64,000 nt of DNA. It comes from Candidatus Neomicrothrix sp. UBA2983. GTDB lineage: Bacteria; Actinomycetota; Acidimicrobiia; Acidimicrobiales; MedAcidi-G1. The stretch spans positions 32,178 to 96,177 of the forward strand of contig DEAL01000009.1 of NCBI GenBank assembly GCA_002346745.1. Reading direction: 5' to 3'. The first letter of the stretch is position 1. Each line of letters starts with the position of its first letter. The notes under the pieces are model-generated. The model ran no database searches, was not told the origin of the DNA, and was given only the letters and a program-made list of their open reading frames with translations. Below are positions 25,236 through 33,369 of the stretch, one piece after another. The position numbers and the translations under genes were made by a program.

Positions 25236-25895
25236 ATGCCCGACGCCACGCTCTTTCGCGAAACCAGCCTGTTCGCCGACCTCGACGAGGATGCCCTCGC
25301 CACGATCGTCGACGCCTCCACCGACCGCGAGTTGCGCCGTGGCGACGTCATCTTCCGGGAGGACGACGAGCCCCACGAGCTCTACCTCGTCGAGTCCGGG
25401 CGGATCGCCATCGCCAACAAGTCCTTCGACCGCCGCGAGTCGATGGTGGCGCTCATGGAGGGCGGCGACCTGTTCGGCGAGATGGGCCTGTTCGACGGGC
25501 GCGGACGGTCCGCGGAGGCCCGGGCGCTCGAATCCTCCACGACCATCGCCGTCCCGTACGGGCCGGTGCGGCAGCTCTACGAGGACGAACCCACCCTGCT
25601 GTGGCGGGTGGTGGCGATGCTGGCGGGCCGCCTCCGCAACATGGACGCCGCCCTCGCCGACTCGGTGTTCCTCGACGTGACGGGCCGCACCGCCAAGCGA
25701 CTCCTCGACCTCGCCGGCGAGTCGGACGAGTTCTCGTTGCCGATCACCCAGGAGGAGTTGGCCGGAATGGTCGGCGCCTCGCGGGAGCGGGTCAACAAGG
25801 CCATCGCCTCGTTCATCAAGCTGGGGTGGATCGAGCAGATCGACCGGACCTACCGGATCACCAACCGCGAGCAACTCACGATCCGCTCCCGCTGA
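25236..25895 (+). CDS. Crp/Fnr-family transcription regulator
   Basis: A 219-residue protein with an N-terminal cyclic-nucleotide-binding domain and a C-terminal winged helix-turn-helix. GDLFGEMGLFDGRGRSAEARA near residues 69-90 matches the phosphate-binding cassette of cAMP-binding members (GE...RSA), and ITQEELAGMVGASRERVNKAI is the recognition helix region. It resembles actinobacterial Crp/GlxR (M. tuberculosis Rv3676). cAMP binding is inferred from the cassette. No obvious target box was searched for. The gene stands alone, divergent from ispD. Confidence 0.92.
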   Translation: MPDATLFRETSLFADLDEDALATIVDASTDRELRRGDVIFREDDEPHELYLVESGRIAIANKSFDRRESMVALMEGGDLFGEMGLFDGRGRSAEARALESSTTIAVPYGPVRQLYEDEPTLLWRVVAMLAGRLRNMDAALADSVFLDVTGRTAKRLLDLAGESDEFSLPITQEELAGMVGASRERVNKAIASFIKLGWIEQIDRTYRITNREQLTIRSR

Positions 25896-25911
25896 GCTCG
25901 GCTCCCCCCGG

Positions 25912-26568
25912 TCAGCCCGCCAGCCAGCCCAGCACCCGCCCCCAGGCGTCCGCCGCGTCGTCGGCACGGTGGGCGGGCCGCGAGGCGTCGTGGACGAAGC
26001 CGTGGTCGGCGCCCTCGTAACGCACCACCGACACGCCGGCCGCTTCCAGTTCGTCGACATGGTCGGGCGGTGTCCAGCGGTCGTCGGTCCCGATGACCGC
26101 CAGCACCGAGGAAGCGTCACCGTCCGCCAGCAGGCCGAGCGGCTCACCCTGGCCCGGGCCCGCCCACTCGTCCGGCACGTGGATCATCCCGTAGAAGGGA
26201 CAGTGGCGATGGAAGCGCCCGGTGGACACGGCCTTGAGCGTGTACATGCCGCCCATGCAGAAGCCGAGGATGCCGACGGTGCCGGCCCCGGTGGCATCGG
26301 CGGCGGCCACGGCGTCGCCCAGCACCCGGTCGTCGTGCAGCGTGGCGCCCGCCGCCAGGCGGTCAGCAACCTCGAGGTCCTCGCGCCCCGGGTAGAGCTC
26401 GAAGGCGCACACCGACCAGCCCTGCTCGGACGCCAGCCGGGTGACCAGGTCGTCGAACAGGGGCCGCAGGCCCATGATGTCGGGCACCACGACCAGGCCG
26501 CGGTCGGTGGAACCGTCGGCGGGGTGGGCCAGTTCGGCGGGCGTGCCCGAGGGCAGTTGGATGCGCAT
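25912..26568 (-). CDS. Dienelactone hydrolase family protein
   Basis: A 218-residue alpha/beta hydrolase. The DLH-type nucleophile is cysteine in GFCMGGMYT (about residue 117), with the triad Asp in GTDDRWTP and His in ADHGFVHD. The early VVVPDIMGLRPLFDD is typical. It hydrolyses dienelactones or related esters; the exact substrate cannot be told. It follows radA by only 10 bases on the same strand, so it is likely co-transcribed although functionally unrelated. Its 3' end converges on the crp-type gene. Confidence 0.88.
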   Translation of the reverse strand: MRIQLPSGTPAELAHPADGSTDRGLVVVPDIMGLRPLFDDLVTRLASEQGWSVCAFELYPGREDLEVADRLAAGATLHDDRVLGDAVAAADATGAGTVGILGFCMGGMYTLKAVSTGRFHRHCPFYGMIHVPDEWAGPGQGEPLGLLADGDASSVLAVIGTDDRWTPPDHVDELEAAGVSVVRYEGADHGFVHDASRPAHRADDAADAWGRVLGWLAG

Positions 26569-26578
26569 GGGCCCCGTT

Positions 26579-27991
26579 CTAGTCGCCCACGGCCGGCCCG
26601 TCCCCCAGCAGGCCGGTGGCGGCAACCGCCTCGGCCAGGGTGCGGACCCGGACCACCTCGAGGCCGTCCGGTCCCGCCGGTGCCGACTGGGGCAACACGG
26701 CCCGCCGAAAGCCCAGACGATGGGCCTCCTGGAGTCGCCGCTCGAGGTGCGCCACCTGTCGGACCTCGCCGCCCAGCCCGATCTCGCCACACGCCACCGA
26801 GTCGGCCCCCAACCGCCGTCCCGTGAGTGCCGACGCCACCGCCAGGGCCAGTGGCAGGTCGGCACCCGGTTCGGTGACCTGCACGCCGCCCACGGCGGTG
26901 ACGTAGACGTCCAGCGCCCCCAGCTCGAGGCCGGCCCGGCGGTCGAGGACCGCCAGCAGCAGGGCCAGCCGGCGGGGATCGACCCCCTGGGAGGAGCGTC
27001 GGGGGTGCGGGGTGGTGGCCCGGACCACCAGGGCCTGGAGCTCGACCAGCAGGGGCCGGCGCCCCTCCATGGCGGGCAGCACCGCCGATCCGGACGCCTC
27101 GACCGCCCGGTCGGCGAGGAAGAGCCGGCCCGGGTCCTCCACCGGCGCCAGGCCGCCGACCTCCATGGCGAACAGTCCCAACTCGTCGGTGGGGCCGAAC
27201 CGGTGCTTGGCCACCCGCAGCAGCCGCAAGGCGTGGTGCCGGTCGCCCACCAGGTCGGCCACGGTGTCGACCACGTGCTCGAGAACCTTGGGACCCGCCA
27301 GCGAGCCCTCCTTGGTGACGTGGCCGACCAGCAGCACCGTGGTGCCCCGCCGCTTGGCCTCGACGACCAGCCGGTGTGCACAGGCCCGCACCTGGGCCAC
27401 CGAGCCGGGCGCCCCGGTCACATCCGGGTCGTGCACGGTCTGGATCGAGTCGACCACGAGCAGGTCGGGTGACAGCCGGTCGAGGTGCGCCAGGATGGAT
27501 CCCAGGTCGGCGTCGCCGGCCAGCCAGAGCCCGTCTTCGAGGACGCCCAGCCGCTCGGCGCGGCGCCGCACCTGGGCCGCTGACTCCTCGGCGCTCACGA
27601 GCAACGCCCGACCCCCGGCCCGGGCACGACCGGCAGCCACCTGGAGGGTGAGGGTGGACTTGCCGATACCCGGCTCGCCGCCGAGGAGGGTGACCGACCC
27701 CGGCACCAGCCCGCCGCCGAGCGCCCGGTCGAGCTCGGAGCAGCCCGTGGGCGCCGGCACCGCCGACCCGGCGGGCACGTCGGCCAGCGGCACCGCCTCG
27801 GTCGTCGCCACCGCCGCCGACGCCATGGCCCTTCCGACCACCTCCTCGAGCGTGTTCCACTCGCCACAGCCGGGGCAGCGCCCGGCCCAGGTGGGTTGCG
27901 TGGCACCACAGGCGGTACAGGCGAAGTCGGTGCGGGGGCGGCGCTGCGCCCGCAGCGTCGTGGGCTCGGGGTGGAGGTCGGTGCTCGTCAT
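26579..27991 (-). CDS. radA: DNA repair protein RadA (Sms)
   Basis: A 470-residue RadA, a RecA-like helicase that helps branch migration. Order: C4 zinc finger (CTACG...CPGCGEW, about 25-45), Walker A GEPGIGKST near residue 104, Walker B LLVVDSIQT, the RadA-specific loop and a C-terminal Lon-like domain. The conserved KNRFG motif appears as KHRFG (Asn to His). The start has a TAGGTT hexamer 7 bases upstream and no Shine-Dalgarno. disA, which follows radA in many Actinobacteria, is not here. Confidence 0.95.
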   Translation of the reverse strand: MTSTDLHPEPTTLRAQRRPRTDFACTACGATQPTWAGRCPGCGEWNTLEEVVGRAMASAAVATTEAVPLADVPAGSAVPAPTGCSELDRALGGGLVPGSVTLLGGEPGIGKSTLTLQVAAGRARAGGRALLVSAEESAAQVRRRAERLGVLEDGLWLAGDADLGSILAHLDRLSPDLLVVDSIQTVHDPDVTGAPGSVAQVRACAHRLVVEAKRRGTTVLLVGHVTKEGSLAGPKVLEHVVDTVADLVGDRHHALRLLRVAKHRFGPTDELGLFAMEVGGLAPVEDPGRLFLADRAVEASGSAVLPAMEGRRPLLVELQALVVRATTPHPRRSSQGVDPRRLALLLAVLDRRAGLELGALDVYVTAVGGVQVTEPGADLPLALAVASALTGRRLGADSVACGEIGLGGEVRQVAHLERRLQEAHRLGFRRAVLPQSAPAGPDGLEVVRVRTLAEAVAATGLLGDGPAVGD

Positions 27992-27998
27992 GGGGCCG

Positions 27999-28004
27999 AA
28001 CCTA
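27999..28004 (-). promoter_or_regulatory. -10 hexamer, radA (leaderless)
   Basis: TAGGTT on the minus strand, 7 bases before ATG 27991. No Shine-Dalgarno in between. Confidence 0.55.
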
Positions 28005-28030
28005 CGGACGGCCTGTGACAGCGCTCCCGG

Positions 28031-29611
28031 TCAGGTCCCGCCCCCGCCGCCCTCAGACTCCCCGGCACCCCCCTCGGAGGACGTGGCCGACGTGCCACTC
28101 GGCCGAAACAGCTCGGCGAACCCGCCGATCACCGGGTGCGGGAAGCCCTCAGGGATCAGCGCCGACCCGCGCATCAACACCGTCGACATGCCCATCGAGC
28201 GGGCCGCCTCGAGCGTCGGCGGCTCGGAGTCGATGAGCAGCATGTTGCGGAACGGCACACCCGACATGCGGCGCAACGCCTCGAACATGGCCTGGCTGGG
28301 CTTGCGTGCCCCGACCTCGCCGCTGACCACCCAGTGGGCCATCAGCTCGTCGAGGCCCAGCCGCTCACGCAGCACCTCGGTCCAGGGCAGCACGGCGTTG
28401 GTCAGGCACGCCACCGGCAGGCCGCGCTCCTTCATCCGGTCCAGGAACGGCAGCACGTCGCGACGCAGCTGTACCCGCTCGAGGTACTCGCGGTCCAGCG
28501 GCTCGGCCTCGCCGCGCACACCGATCGACGACCAGAACTCGGCCGTCGAGACGTGCCCCAGGCTGGCCGACCGGTACCGGTCGGCGACCTCCCGTGGGTC
28601 GGCGATCCCGCCCCGCTCGCGCACGAAGCGCACCAGCAGGCCCTCGGGGTCGCCGCCCGAGTCCCAGATGACGCCCACGCCGCCCAGCACCAGCAGTTCG
28701 AGCCGGCGTTCGCCTCGGTCCTCCTCGGCGCCCGACGACTCCTCGACGATCTCGTCCGCCCGCCGGGACGTCCGCGCCGGCCGCACCGCCCGGGGCGGAC
28801 CGTCAGAGCGGCCGGCCAGGAACCCGCGGACCACGAGGAACACGGTCGCCAGCACCGCCAGCACCGCGGCCACGATGGCCCCGTTGCGCCACATGCGCGG
28901 CACCCGGTCGGTGAGTACGCCCTCGACGCCGAACCGGGTGGACGCCAGGTCGCCGAGCCCGATCGTCCACCTGGCGCCCTCGGCGTCGGCTGCCGGACCG
29001 CCCGGCAGCGCTGCCGACAGGGTCAGTTCGAACGACTCCTCGAGGTCGCAGGCGCCTGGCAGGCAGCCGACCAGCTCGGCAAGCTCGGCGTCGGTGCGCC
29101 CCAGCGGCAGGCCTGACAGGGTCTCGGTCAAATCGGCGTCGCTGAACAACTCCAGCCCGCCGCCGAGGTCGACCCGGCCGGCCAGGCGCCACTCGGTGCG
29201 GGCGAACGACCGGTGCCGGGTCAGCGCCACGTCCTCGAACACGTCCGGGCCGGCGATCTCGTCGAGCACATCGGGAAGTCGCGTGGCGGCGTCGAATGCC
29301 TTGGAGGCCGTGACGGTCGTGTCCCCCGTGGACAGGCGCCGGGGCCCGTCGACGGTCCACTCGGCGTCAACCAGGTCGTCGAGGCGCAGTTGCTCCTCGA
29401 TCCCGCCGACGACCTCGACGGCCTCGTCGTCGAGGATCAGGCCGACGGTGACGGTGCCGCTGCCGTCCTCGGCCACCACGATGTCGACCGTGGCGTCGGC
29501 CCGGCAGCCCGTGGCGAGCAGCAGGCCCAGAAACGCGAGGAGGACCCACCGGAGAGGGGACGCGGCCGCACCCGAGGTCGGGCGCCACCTTCGGCGCGCA
29601 GGACGACGCAT
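28031..29611 (-). CDS. Lipoprotein (LppM-like) - transmembrane - HAD-like fusion
   Basis: A single 526-residue frame. Residues 1-36: basic start, hydrophobic helix and lipobox LLATGC with Cys36. Residues 37-240: beta-rich extracytoplasmic domain resembling LppM/DUF3153 (VDIVVAEDGSGTVTV). Residues 244-265: a membrane helix (IVAAVLAVLATVFLVV) followed by Arg-rich sequence. Residues 303-500: HAD-hydrolase-like domain with motif II LTN (Thr404), motif III Lys437 in GARKPSQ and motif IV LLIDS. The motif I nucleophile expected in a DLGGV context reads LVLGGV, so Asp is missing; the second Asp of motif IV is Ser. The domain is probably not a phosphatase. The tail is Gly/Glu-rich. A TAGCGT hexamer lies 7 bases before ATG. 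I know of no such fusion; function unknown. Confidence 0.7.
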   Translation of the reverse strand: MRRPARRRWRPTSGAAASPLRWVLLAFLGLLLATGCRADATVDIVVAEDGSGTVTVGLILDDEAVEVVGGIEEQLRLDDLVDAEWTVDGPRRLSTGDTTVTASKAFDAATRLPDVLDEIAGPDVFEDVALTRHRSFARTEWRLAGRVDLGGGLELFSDADLTETLSGLPLGRTDAELAELVGCLPGACDLEESFELTLSAALPGGPAADAEGARWTIGLGDLASTRFGVEGVLTDRVPRMWRNGAIVAAVLAVLATVFLVVRGFLAGRSDGPPRAVRPARTSRRADEIVEESSGAEEDRGERRLELLVLGGVGVIWDSGGDPEGLLVRFVRERGGIADPREVADRYRSASLGHVSTAEFWSSIGVRGEAEPLDREYLERVQLRRDVLPFLDRMKERGLPVACLTNAVLPWTEVLRERLGLDELMAHWVVSGEVGARKPSQAMFEALRRMSGVPFRNMLLIDSEPPTLEAARSMGMSTVLMRGSALIPEGFPHPVIGGFAELFRPSGTSATSSEGGAGESEGGGGGT

Positions 29612-29618
29612 GGTCGGG

Positions 29619-29624
29619 ACGCTA
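29619..29624 (-). promoter_or_regulatory. -10 hexamer, lipoprotein-HAD gene (leaderless)
   Basis: TAGCGT on the minus strand, 7 bases before ATG 29611. It supports the chosen start and an independent transcript, separate from clpC. Confidence 0.55.
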
Positions 29625-29659
29625 GGCGATGGGGCGGGGGCGGGGTTCGCGCAGGTGAA

Positions 29660-32191
29660 CTACTCGACGCCCTCGACCGCCAGTTCGACGGTCGGCGGCT
29701 CGAAGCCCTCGATGGCCCGGAACACGACCTTCTGGGAGCCCTCGGCCTCGGGGTCGTCCTCGACGTCGACGACGACGATCTCGCCGGCCCGGAACTCCTT
29801 GTGGAGCAGGCGCTCCGACAGCGGGTCCTCGACCAGGCGCTGAATGGCCCGGCGCAACGGACGGGCACCCAGGGTCGGGTCGTAGCCCTCCTTCGCCAGG
29901 TGCAACTTGGCAGCGTCGGTGAGCTCGAGGCCCATGCCCTGGCCGGCCAGCTGCTGGGAGACCCGCCGGATCATGAGGTCCACGATCCGGACGATCTCGG
30001 GCTGGGTGAGCTCGTGGAACACGATCGTGTCGTCGATGCGGTTCAGGAACTCGGGCCGGAAGTGGGCCTTGAGGGCGTCCTGCACCTTGGCCTTCATGCG
30101 CTCGTACGACACGGCCTCGTCGGCCTTGGCGAAGCCCAGGTTGGCCTTGCGCAGGTCGGCGGTGCCGAGGTTGGAGGTCATGATCAGGACGGTGTTGCGG
30201 AAGTCGACGGAGCGGCCCTGCGCGTCGGTGAGCCGCCCCTCCTCGAGGATCTGGAGCAGCGTGTTGAAGACGTCGGGGTGGGCTTTCTCGACCTCGTCGA
30301 ACAGCACCACCGAGAACGGCTTGCGGCGGACGGCCTCGGTGAGCTGGCCGCCCTCCTCGTAGCCCACGTAGCCGGGGGGCGAGCCGACGAGCCGGCTGAC
30401 CGTGTGCTTCTCCATGTACTCGGACATATCGAGGGCGATGAGGGCCTGCTCGTCGCCGAACAGGAACTCGGCCAGCGTCTTGGCCAACTCGGTCTTGCCG
30501 ACGCCCGAGGGGCCGAGGAACACGAACGAGCCGGACGGCCGCTTGGGATCCTTGAGGCCGGCCCGGGTGCGGCGGATGGCCTGGCTGACCGCCTTGATGG
30601 CGTCCTCCTGGCCGATGACCCGCTTGTGCAGCTCGTCCTCCATGCGGAGCAGCTTCTGGGTCTCCTCCTCGGTGAGCTTGTAGACGGGGATGCCGGTCCA
30701 GACCGAGAGGACCTCGGCGATGGCCTCCTCGTCGACCTCCTCGAACAGGTCGACGCCGGACGAGCGGATCTCGGCCTCCTTGGCCTCCTTCTGTGCCAGC
30801 AGCTCCTTTTCGCGGTCGCGCAGCCGGCCGGCCTCCTCGAAGTCCTGGGACTCGACGGCGGCCTTCTTGCGCTGCACCACCTCGGCCAGGTCGGTCTCGA
30901 GTTCCCGCAGGTCCTCGGGCGTGTGCATGCGCTTGATGCGCAGCCGCGAGCCGGCCTCGTCGATCAGGTCGATGGCCTTGTCGGGCAGGTGCCGGTCGGA
31001 GATGTACCGGTCGGCCAGGTTGGCGGCGGCCACCAGCGCCTGGTCGGTGATGGTGATCCGGTGGTGCTCCTCGTACCGCTCGCGGAGGCCCTTCAGGATC
31101 TCGATGCTGTGGGCGACGGTGGGCTCGTCGACGGTGATGGGCTGGAAGCGTCGCTCGAGGGCGGCGTCCTTCTCGAGGTGCTTGCGGTACTCGTCGAGCG
31201 TAGTGGCGCCGATGGTCTGCAGCTCCCCGCGTGCCAGCATCGGCTTGAGGATCGAGGCGGCGTCGATGGCGCCCTCGGCGGCGCCTGCGCCGACCAGCGT
31301 GTGGATCTCGTCGATGAACAGGACGATGTCGCCTCGGGTGCGGATCTCCTTGAGGACCTTCTTGAGGCGTTCCTCGAAGTCGCCCCGGTAGCGGCTGCCG
31401 GCCACCAGCGCCCCCAGGTCGAGGGTGTAGAGCTGGCGGTCCTTGATGGTCTCGGGGACGTCGTCGTTGGCGATCATCTGGGCCAGGCCCTCGACGATGG
31501 CGGTCTTGCCGACGCCGGGTTCGCCGATCAGCACCGGGTTGTTCTTGGTGCGTCGGGACAGCACCTGCATGACCCGCTCGGTCTCGCGGTGCCGGCCGAT
31601 GACGGGGTCGAGCTTCTTCTCGCGGGCCATCTGCGTGAGGTTGCGGCCGAACTGGTCGAGCACCATCGAGCCGGAGGCGGCGTCGCCGCTGCCGCCGCCC
31701 GAGGAGGCCCGGGCCTTCTCGCCGCCACCCGAGGGGGCGCCCGACCCCGAGCCCGAGTAGCCGGAGAGCAGTTGGATGACCTGCTGGCGCACCCGGGAGA
31801 GGTCGGCGCCCAACTTGACCAGAACCTGGGCGGCCACGCCCTCGCCCTCGCGGATGAGGCCGAGCAGGATGTGCTCGGTGCCGATGTAGTTGTGGCCCAG
31901 TTGGAGGGCCTCGCGCAGCGAGAGTTCGAGGACCTTCTTGGCCCGCGGGGTGAAGGGGATGTGGCCGCTGGGCGACTGGCTGCCCTGGCCGATGATCTCC
32001 TCGACCTGGTTGCGCACGGCCTCGAGGGAGATGCCGAGCTCCTCGAGGGCCTTGGCGGCCACGCCCTCGCCCTCGTGGATGAGGCCGAGCAGGATGTGCT
32101 CGGTGCCGATGTAGTTGTGGTTGAGCAGGCGGGCCTCCTCCTGCGCCAGCACCACGACCCGGCGGGCCCTGTCGGTAAACCGCTCGAACAA
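29660..32191 (-). CDS. clpC: ATP-dependent Clp protease ATPase ClpC
   Basis: An 843-residue HSP100 unfoldase that feeds ClpP. Two N-terminal Clp_N repeats (GTEHILLGLI twice), AAA-1 with GEPGVGKTAIVEG, a UVR/coiled-coil middle region (about 420-460), AAA-2 with GPSGVGKTELAKTLAEFLFG, and a D2-small domain. I chose TTG 32191: it gives the canonical N-terminus (FERFTDRARR) and has GAGGAG 8 bases upstream. The open frame continues to 32362 with non-homologous residues. An acidic C-terminal tail is present. No clpP is nearby. Confidence 0.95.
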   Translation of the reverse strand: MFERFTDRARRVVVLAQEEARLLNHNYIGTEHILLGLIHEGEGVAAKALEELGISLEAVRNQVEEIIGQGSQSPSGHIPFTPRAKKVLELSLREALQLGHNYIGTEHILLGLIREGEGVAAQVLVKLGADLSRVRQQVIQLLSGYSGSGSGAPSGGGEKARASSGGGSGDAASGSMVLDQFGRNLTQMAREKKLDPVIGRHRETERVMQVLSRRTKNNPVLIGEPGVGKTAIVEGLAQMIANDDVPETIKDRQLYTLDLGALVAGSRYRGDFEERLKKVLKEIRTRGDIVLFIDEIHTLVGAGAAEGAIDAASILKPMLARGELQTIGATTLDEYRKHLEKDAALERRFQPITVDEPTVAHSIEILKGLRERYEEHHRITITDQALVAAANLADRYISDRHLPDKAIDLIDEAGSRLRIKRMHTPEDLRELETDLAEVVQRKKAAVESQDFEEAGRLRDREKELLAQKEAKEAEIRSSGVDLFEEVDEEAIAEVLSVWTGIPVYKLTEEETQKLLRMEDELHKRVIGQEDAIKAVSQAIRRTRAGLKDPKRPSGSFVFLGPSGVGKTELAKTLAEFLFGDEQALIALDMSEYMEKHTVSRLVGSPPGYVGYEEGGQLTEAVRRKPFSVVLFDEVEKAHPDVFNTLLQILEEGRLTDAQGRSVDFRNTVLIMTSNLGTADLRKANLGFAKADEAVSYERMKAKVQDALKAHFRPEFLNRIDDTIVFHELTQPEIVRIVDLMIRRVSQQLAGQGMGLELTDAAKLHLAKEGYDPTLGARPLRRAIQRLVEDPLSERLLHKEFRAGEIVVVDVEDDPEAEGSQKVVFRAIEGFEPPTVELAVEGVE

Positions 32192-32352
32192 CCGGCCTTC
32201 TCCTCGTTCCTGTTCCTGCGCCTGCTCCGGCGCCTTCCTGTCGGTCGCCGGGGTCCGGCGTCCGTTCGCCCCTGCGATGAGTGTATCCACGGCCCGTGAC
32301 GAGTGGCCGGGGGGCGCCGTCCGGTCCGGTTTCGCGCCGTCGGCCCCCGTCG

Positions 32353-32358
32353 TATCCT
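32353..32358 (+). promoter_or_regulatory. -10 hexamer, polyprenyl synthase gene (leaderless)
   Basis: TATCCT, 6 bases before GTG 32365, without a Shine-Dalgarno. It shares the 173-base divergent gap with clpC. Confidence 0.55.
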
Positions 32359-32364
32359 CCAACG

Positions 32365-33369
32365 GTGCCCGTACCCGCCGAATCGACCTCGCTGCTCGAA
32401 CTCCCGGGCATGGCCGACGACCTGGGCCGCGTCGACGACGAACTGCGCCGGGTGGTCGCCAGCGACGACCCGTTCCTCACCGAGGTCGCCCGACACCTGA
32501 TCGACGCCGGCGGCAAGCGGGTGCGACCCGCCCTCACCATCACCGCCTCGCTGGCGACGGCGCCGGAACCCGGACCTGCCATCCAGGAGGCCGTCCGCGG
32601 CGGCGTCGCCGTCGAACTGGTCCACCAGGGCTCCCTGTACCACGATGACGTCATCGACGGTGCCGACACCCGGCGCACCGTCCAGAGCGTCAACGCCCGC
32701 TTCGGGAACCTCGAGGCCATCCTGGCCGGCGACTACCTCCTGGCCCGGGCCTCGGAGATCGCCGCCGACCTCGGCACCGAGGTGGCCGGGTTGCTGGCCA
32801 GCACGATCGCCGGCCTCTGCGAGGGCCAGGTCCGCGAACTGGCCAGCAACTACGACGTCGACCGCACCGAGGCGGCCTACCTGGAGTCGATCGGCGGCAA
32901 GACCGCCGTCCTGCTGGCCACGGCCGCGCGCATCGGCGGCATCGTCGCCGACCTGCCCCGCGACCACGTCGACGCCCTCACCGGGTTCGGCCACGCCTAC
33001 GGCATGGCGTTCCAGGTGGTCGACGACGTGCTCGACCTGACCGCCACCGACGGCCAACTCGGCAAGCCCGCCGGCAACGACCTCTGCGAGGGCGTCTACA
33101 CACTGCCGGTAATCCGCACGCTGGCCGGTCCGGCCGGCGAGGAGCTGCGCCACCTGCTGGGCGGTCCGATCGACGAGGACGCCCGGGACCGGGCGCTCGC
33201 CATCGTGCGGGCTGACCCGTCACTGGCCGACTCGATGGCCACCGCGGTGGCCTACACTACCGAGGCCGGCGACCTGCTCGACCAACTGCCGTCCACGCCG
33301 GCGGTGGCCACGCTGCGCCAGACCTGCGACCTGCTGCTGGCCCGGGTCGACGCCGCGGCAGCCGGCTAG
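32365..33369 (+). CDS. Polyprenyl diphosphate synthase
   Basis: A 334-residue trans-isoprenyl diphosphate synthase. The first aspartate-rich motif is HDDVIDGADTRR, the second VVDDVLD, with GGKRVRP near residue 50 binding isopentenyl diphosphate. The small residues before the first motif (GSLYHDD) suggest a long-chain product, for example a menaquinone side chain, but length cannot be fixed. The GTG start is supported by a -10 six bases upstream. It converges on lysS; the two stops share a palindromic CTAG. Confidence 0.92.
   Translation: MPVPAESTSLLELPGMADDLGRVDDELRRVVASDDPFLTEVARHLIDAGGKRVRPALTITASLATAPEPGPAIQEAVRGGVAVELVHQGSLYHDDVIDGADTRRTVQSVNARFGNLEAILAGDYLLARASEIAADLGTEVAGLLASTIAGLCEGQVRELASNYDVDRTEAAYLESIGGKTAVLLATAARIGGIVADLPRDHVDALTGFGHAYGMAFQVVDDVLDLTATDGQLGKPAGNDLCEGVYTLPVIRTLAGPAGEELRHLLGGPIDEDARDRALAIVRADPSLADSMATAVAYTTEAGDLLDQLPSTPAVATLRQTCDLLLARVDAAAAG

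Noticed and set aside
29213..32299. 1028-codon open frame antisense to clpC
   Set aside because: A mirror of the strongly biased ClpC codons (LGDAV-like repeats). No start signal, no domain, and ClpC itself is complete.
32192..32362. 57-codon N-terminal extension of clpC in the same frame
   Set aside because: The canonical ClpC start begins at TTG 32191 with a Shine-Dalgarno. The extension has no family similarity and would overlap the divergent polyprenyl synthase -10.
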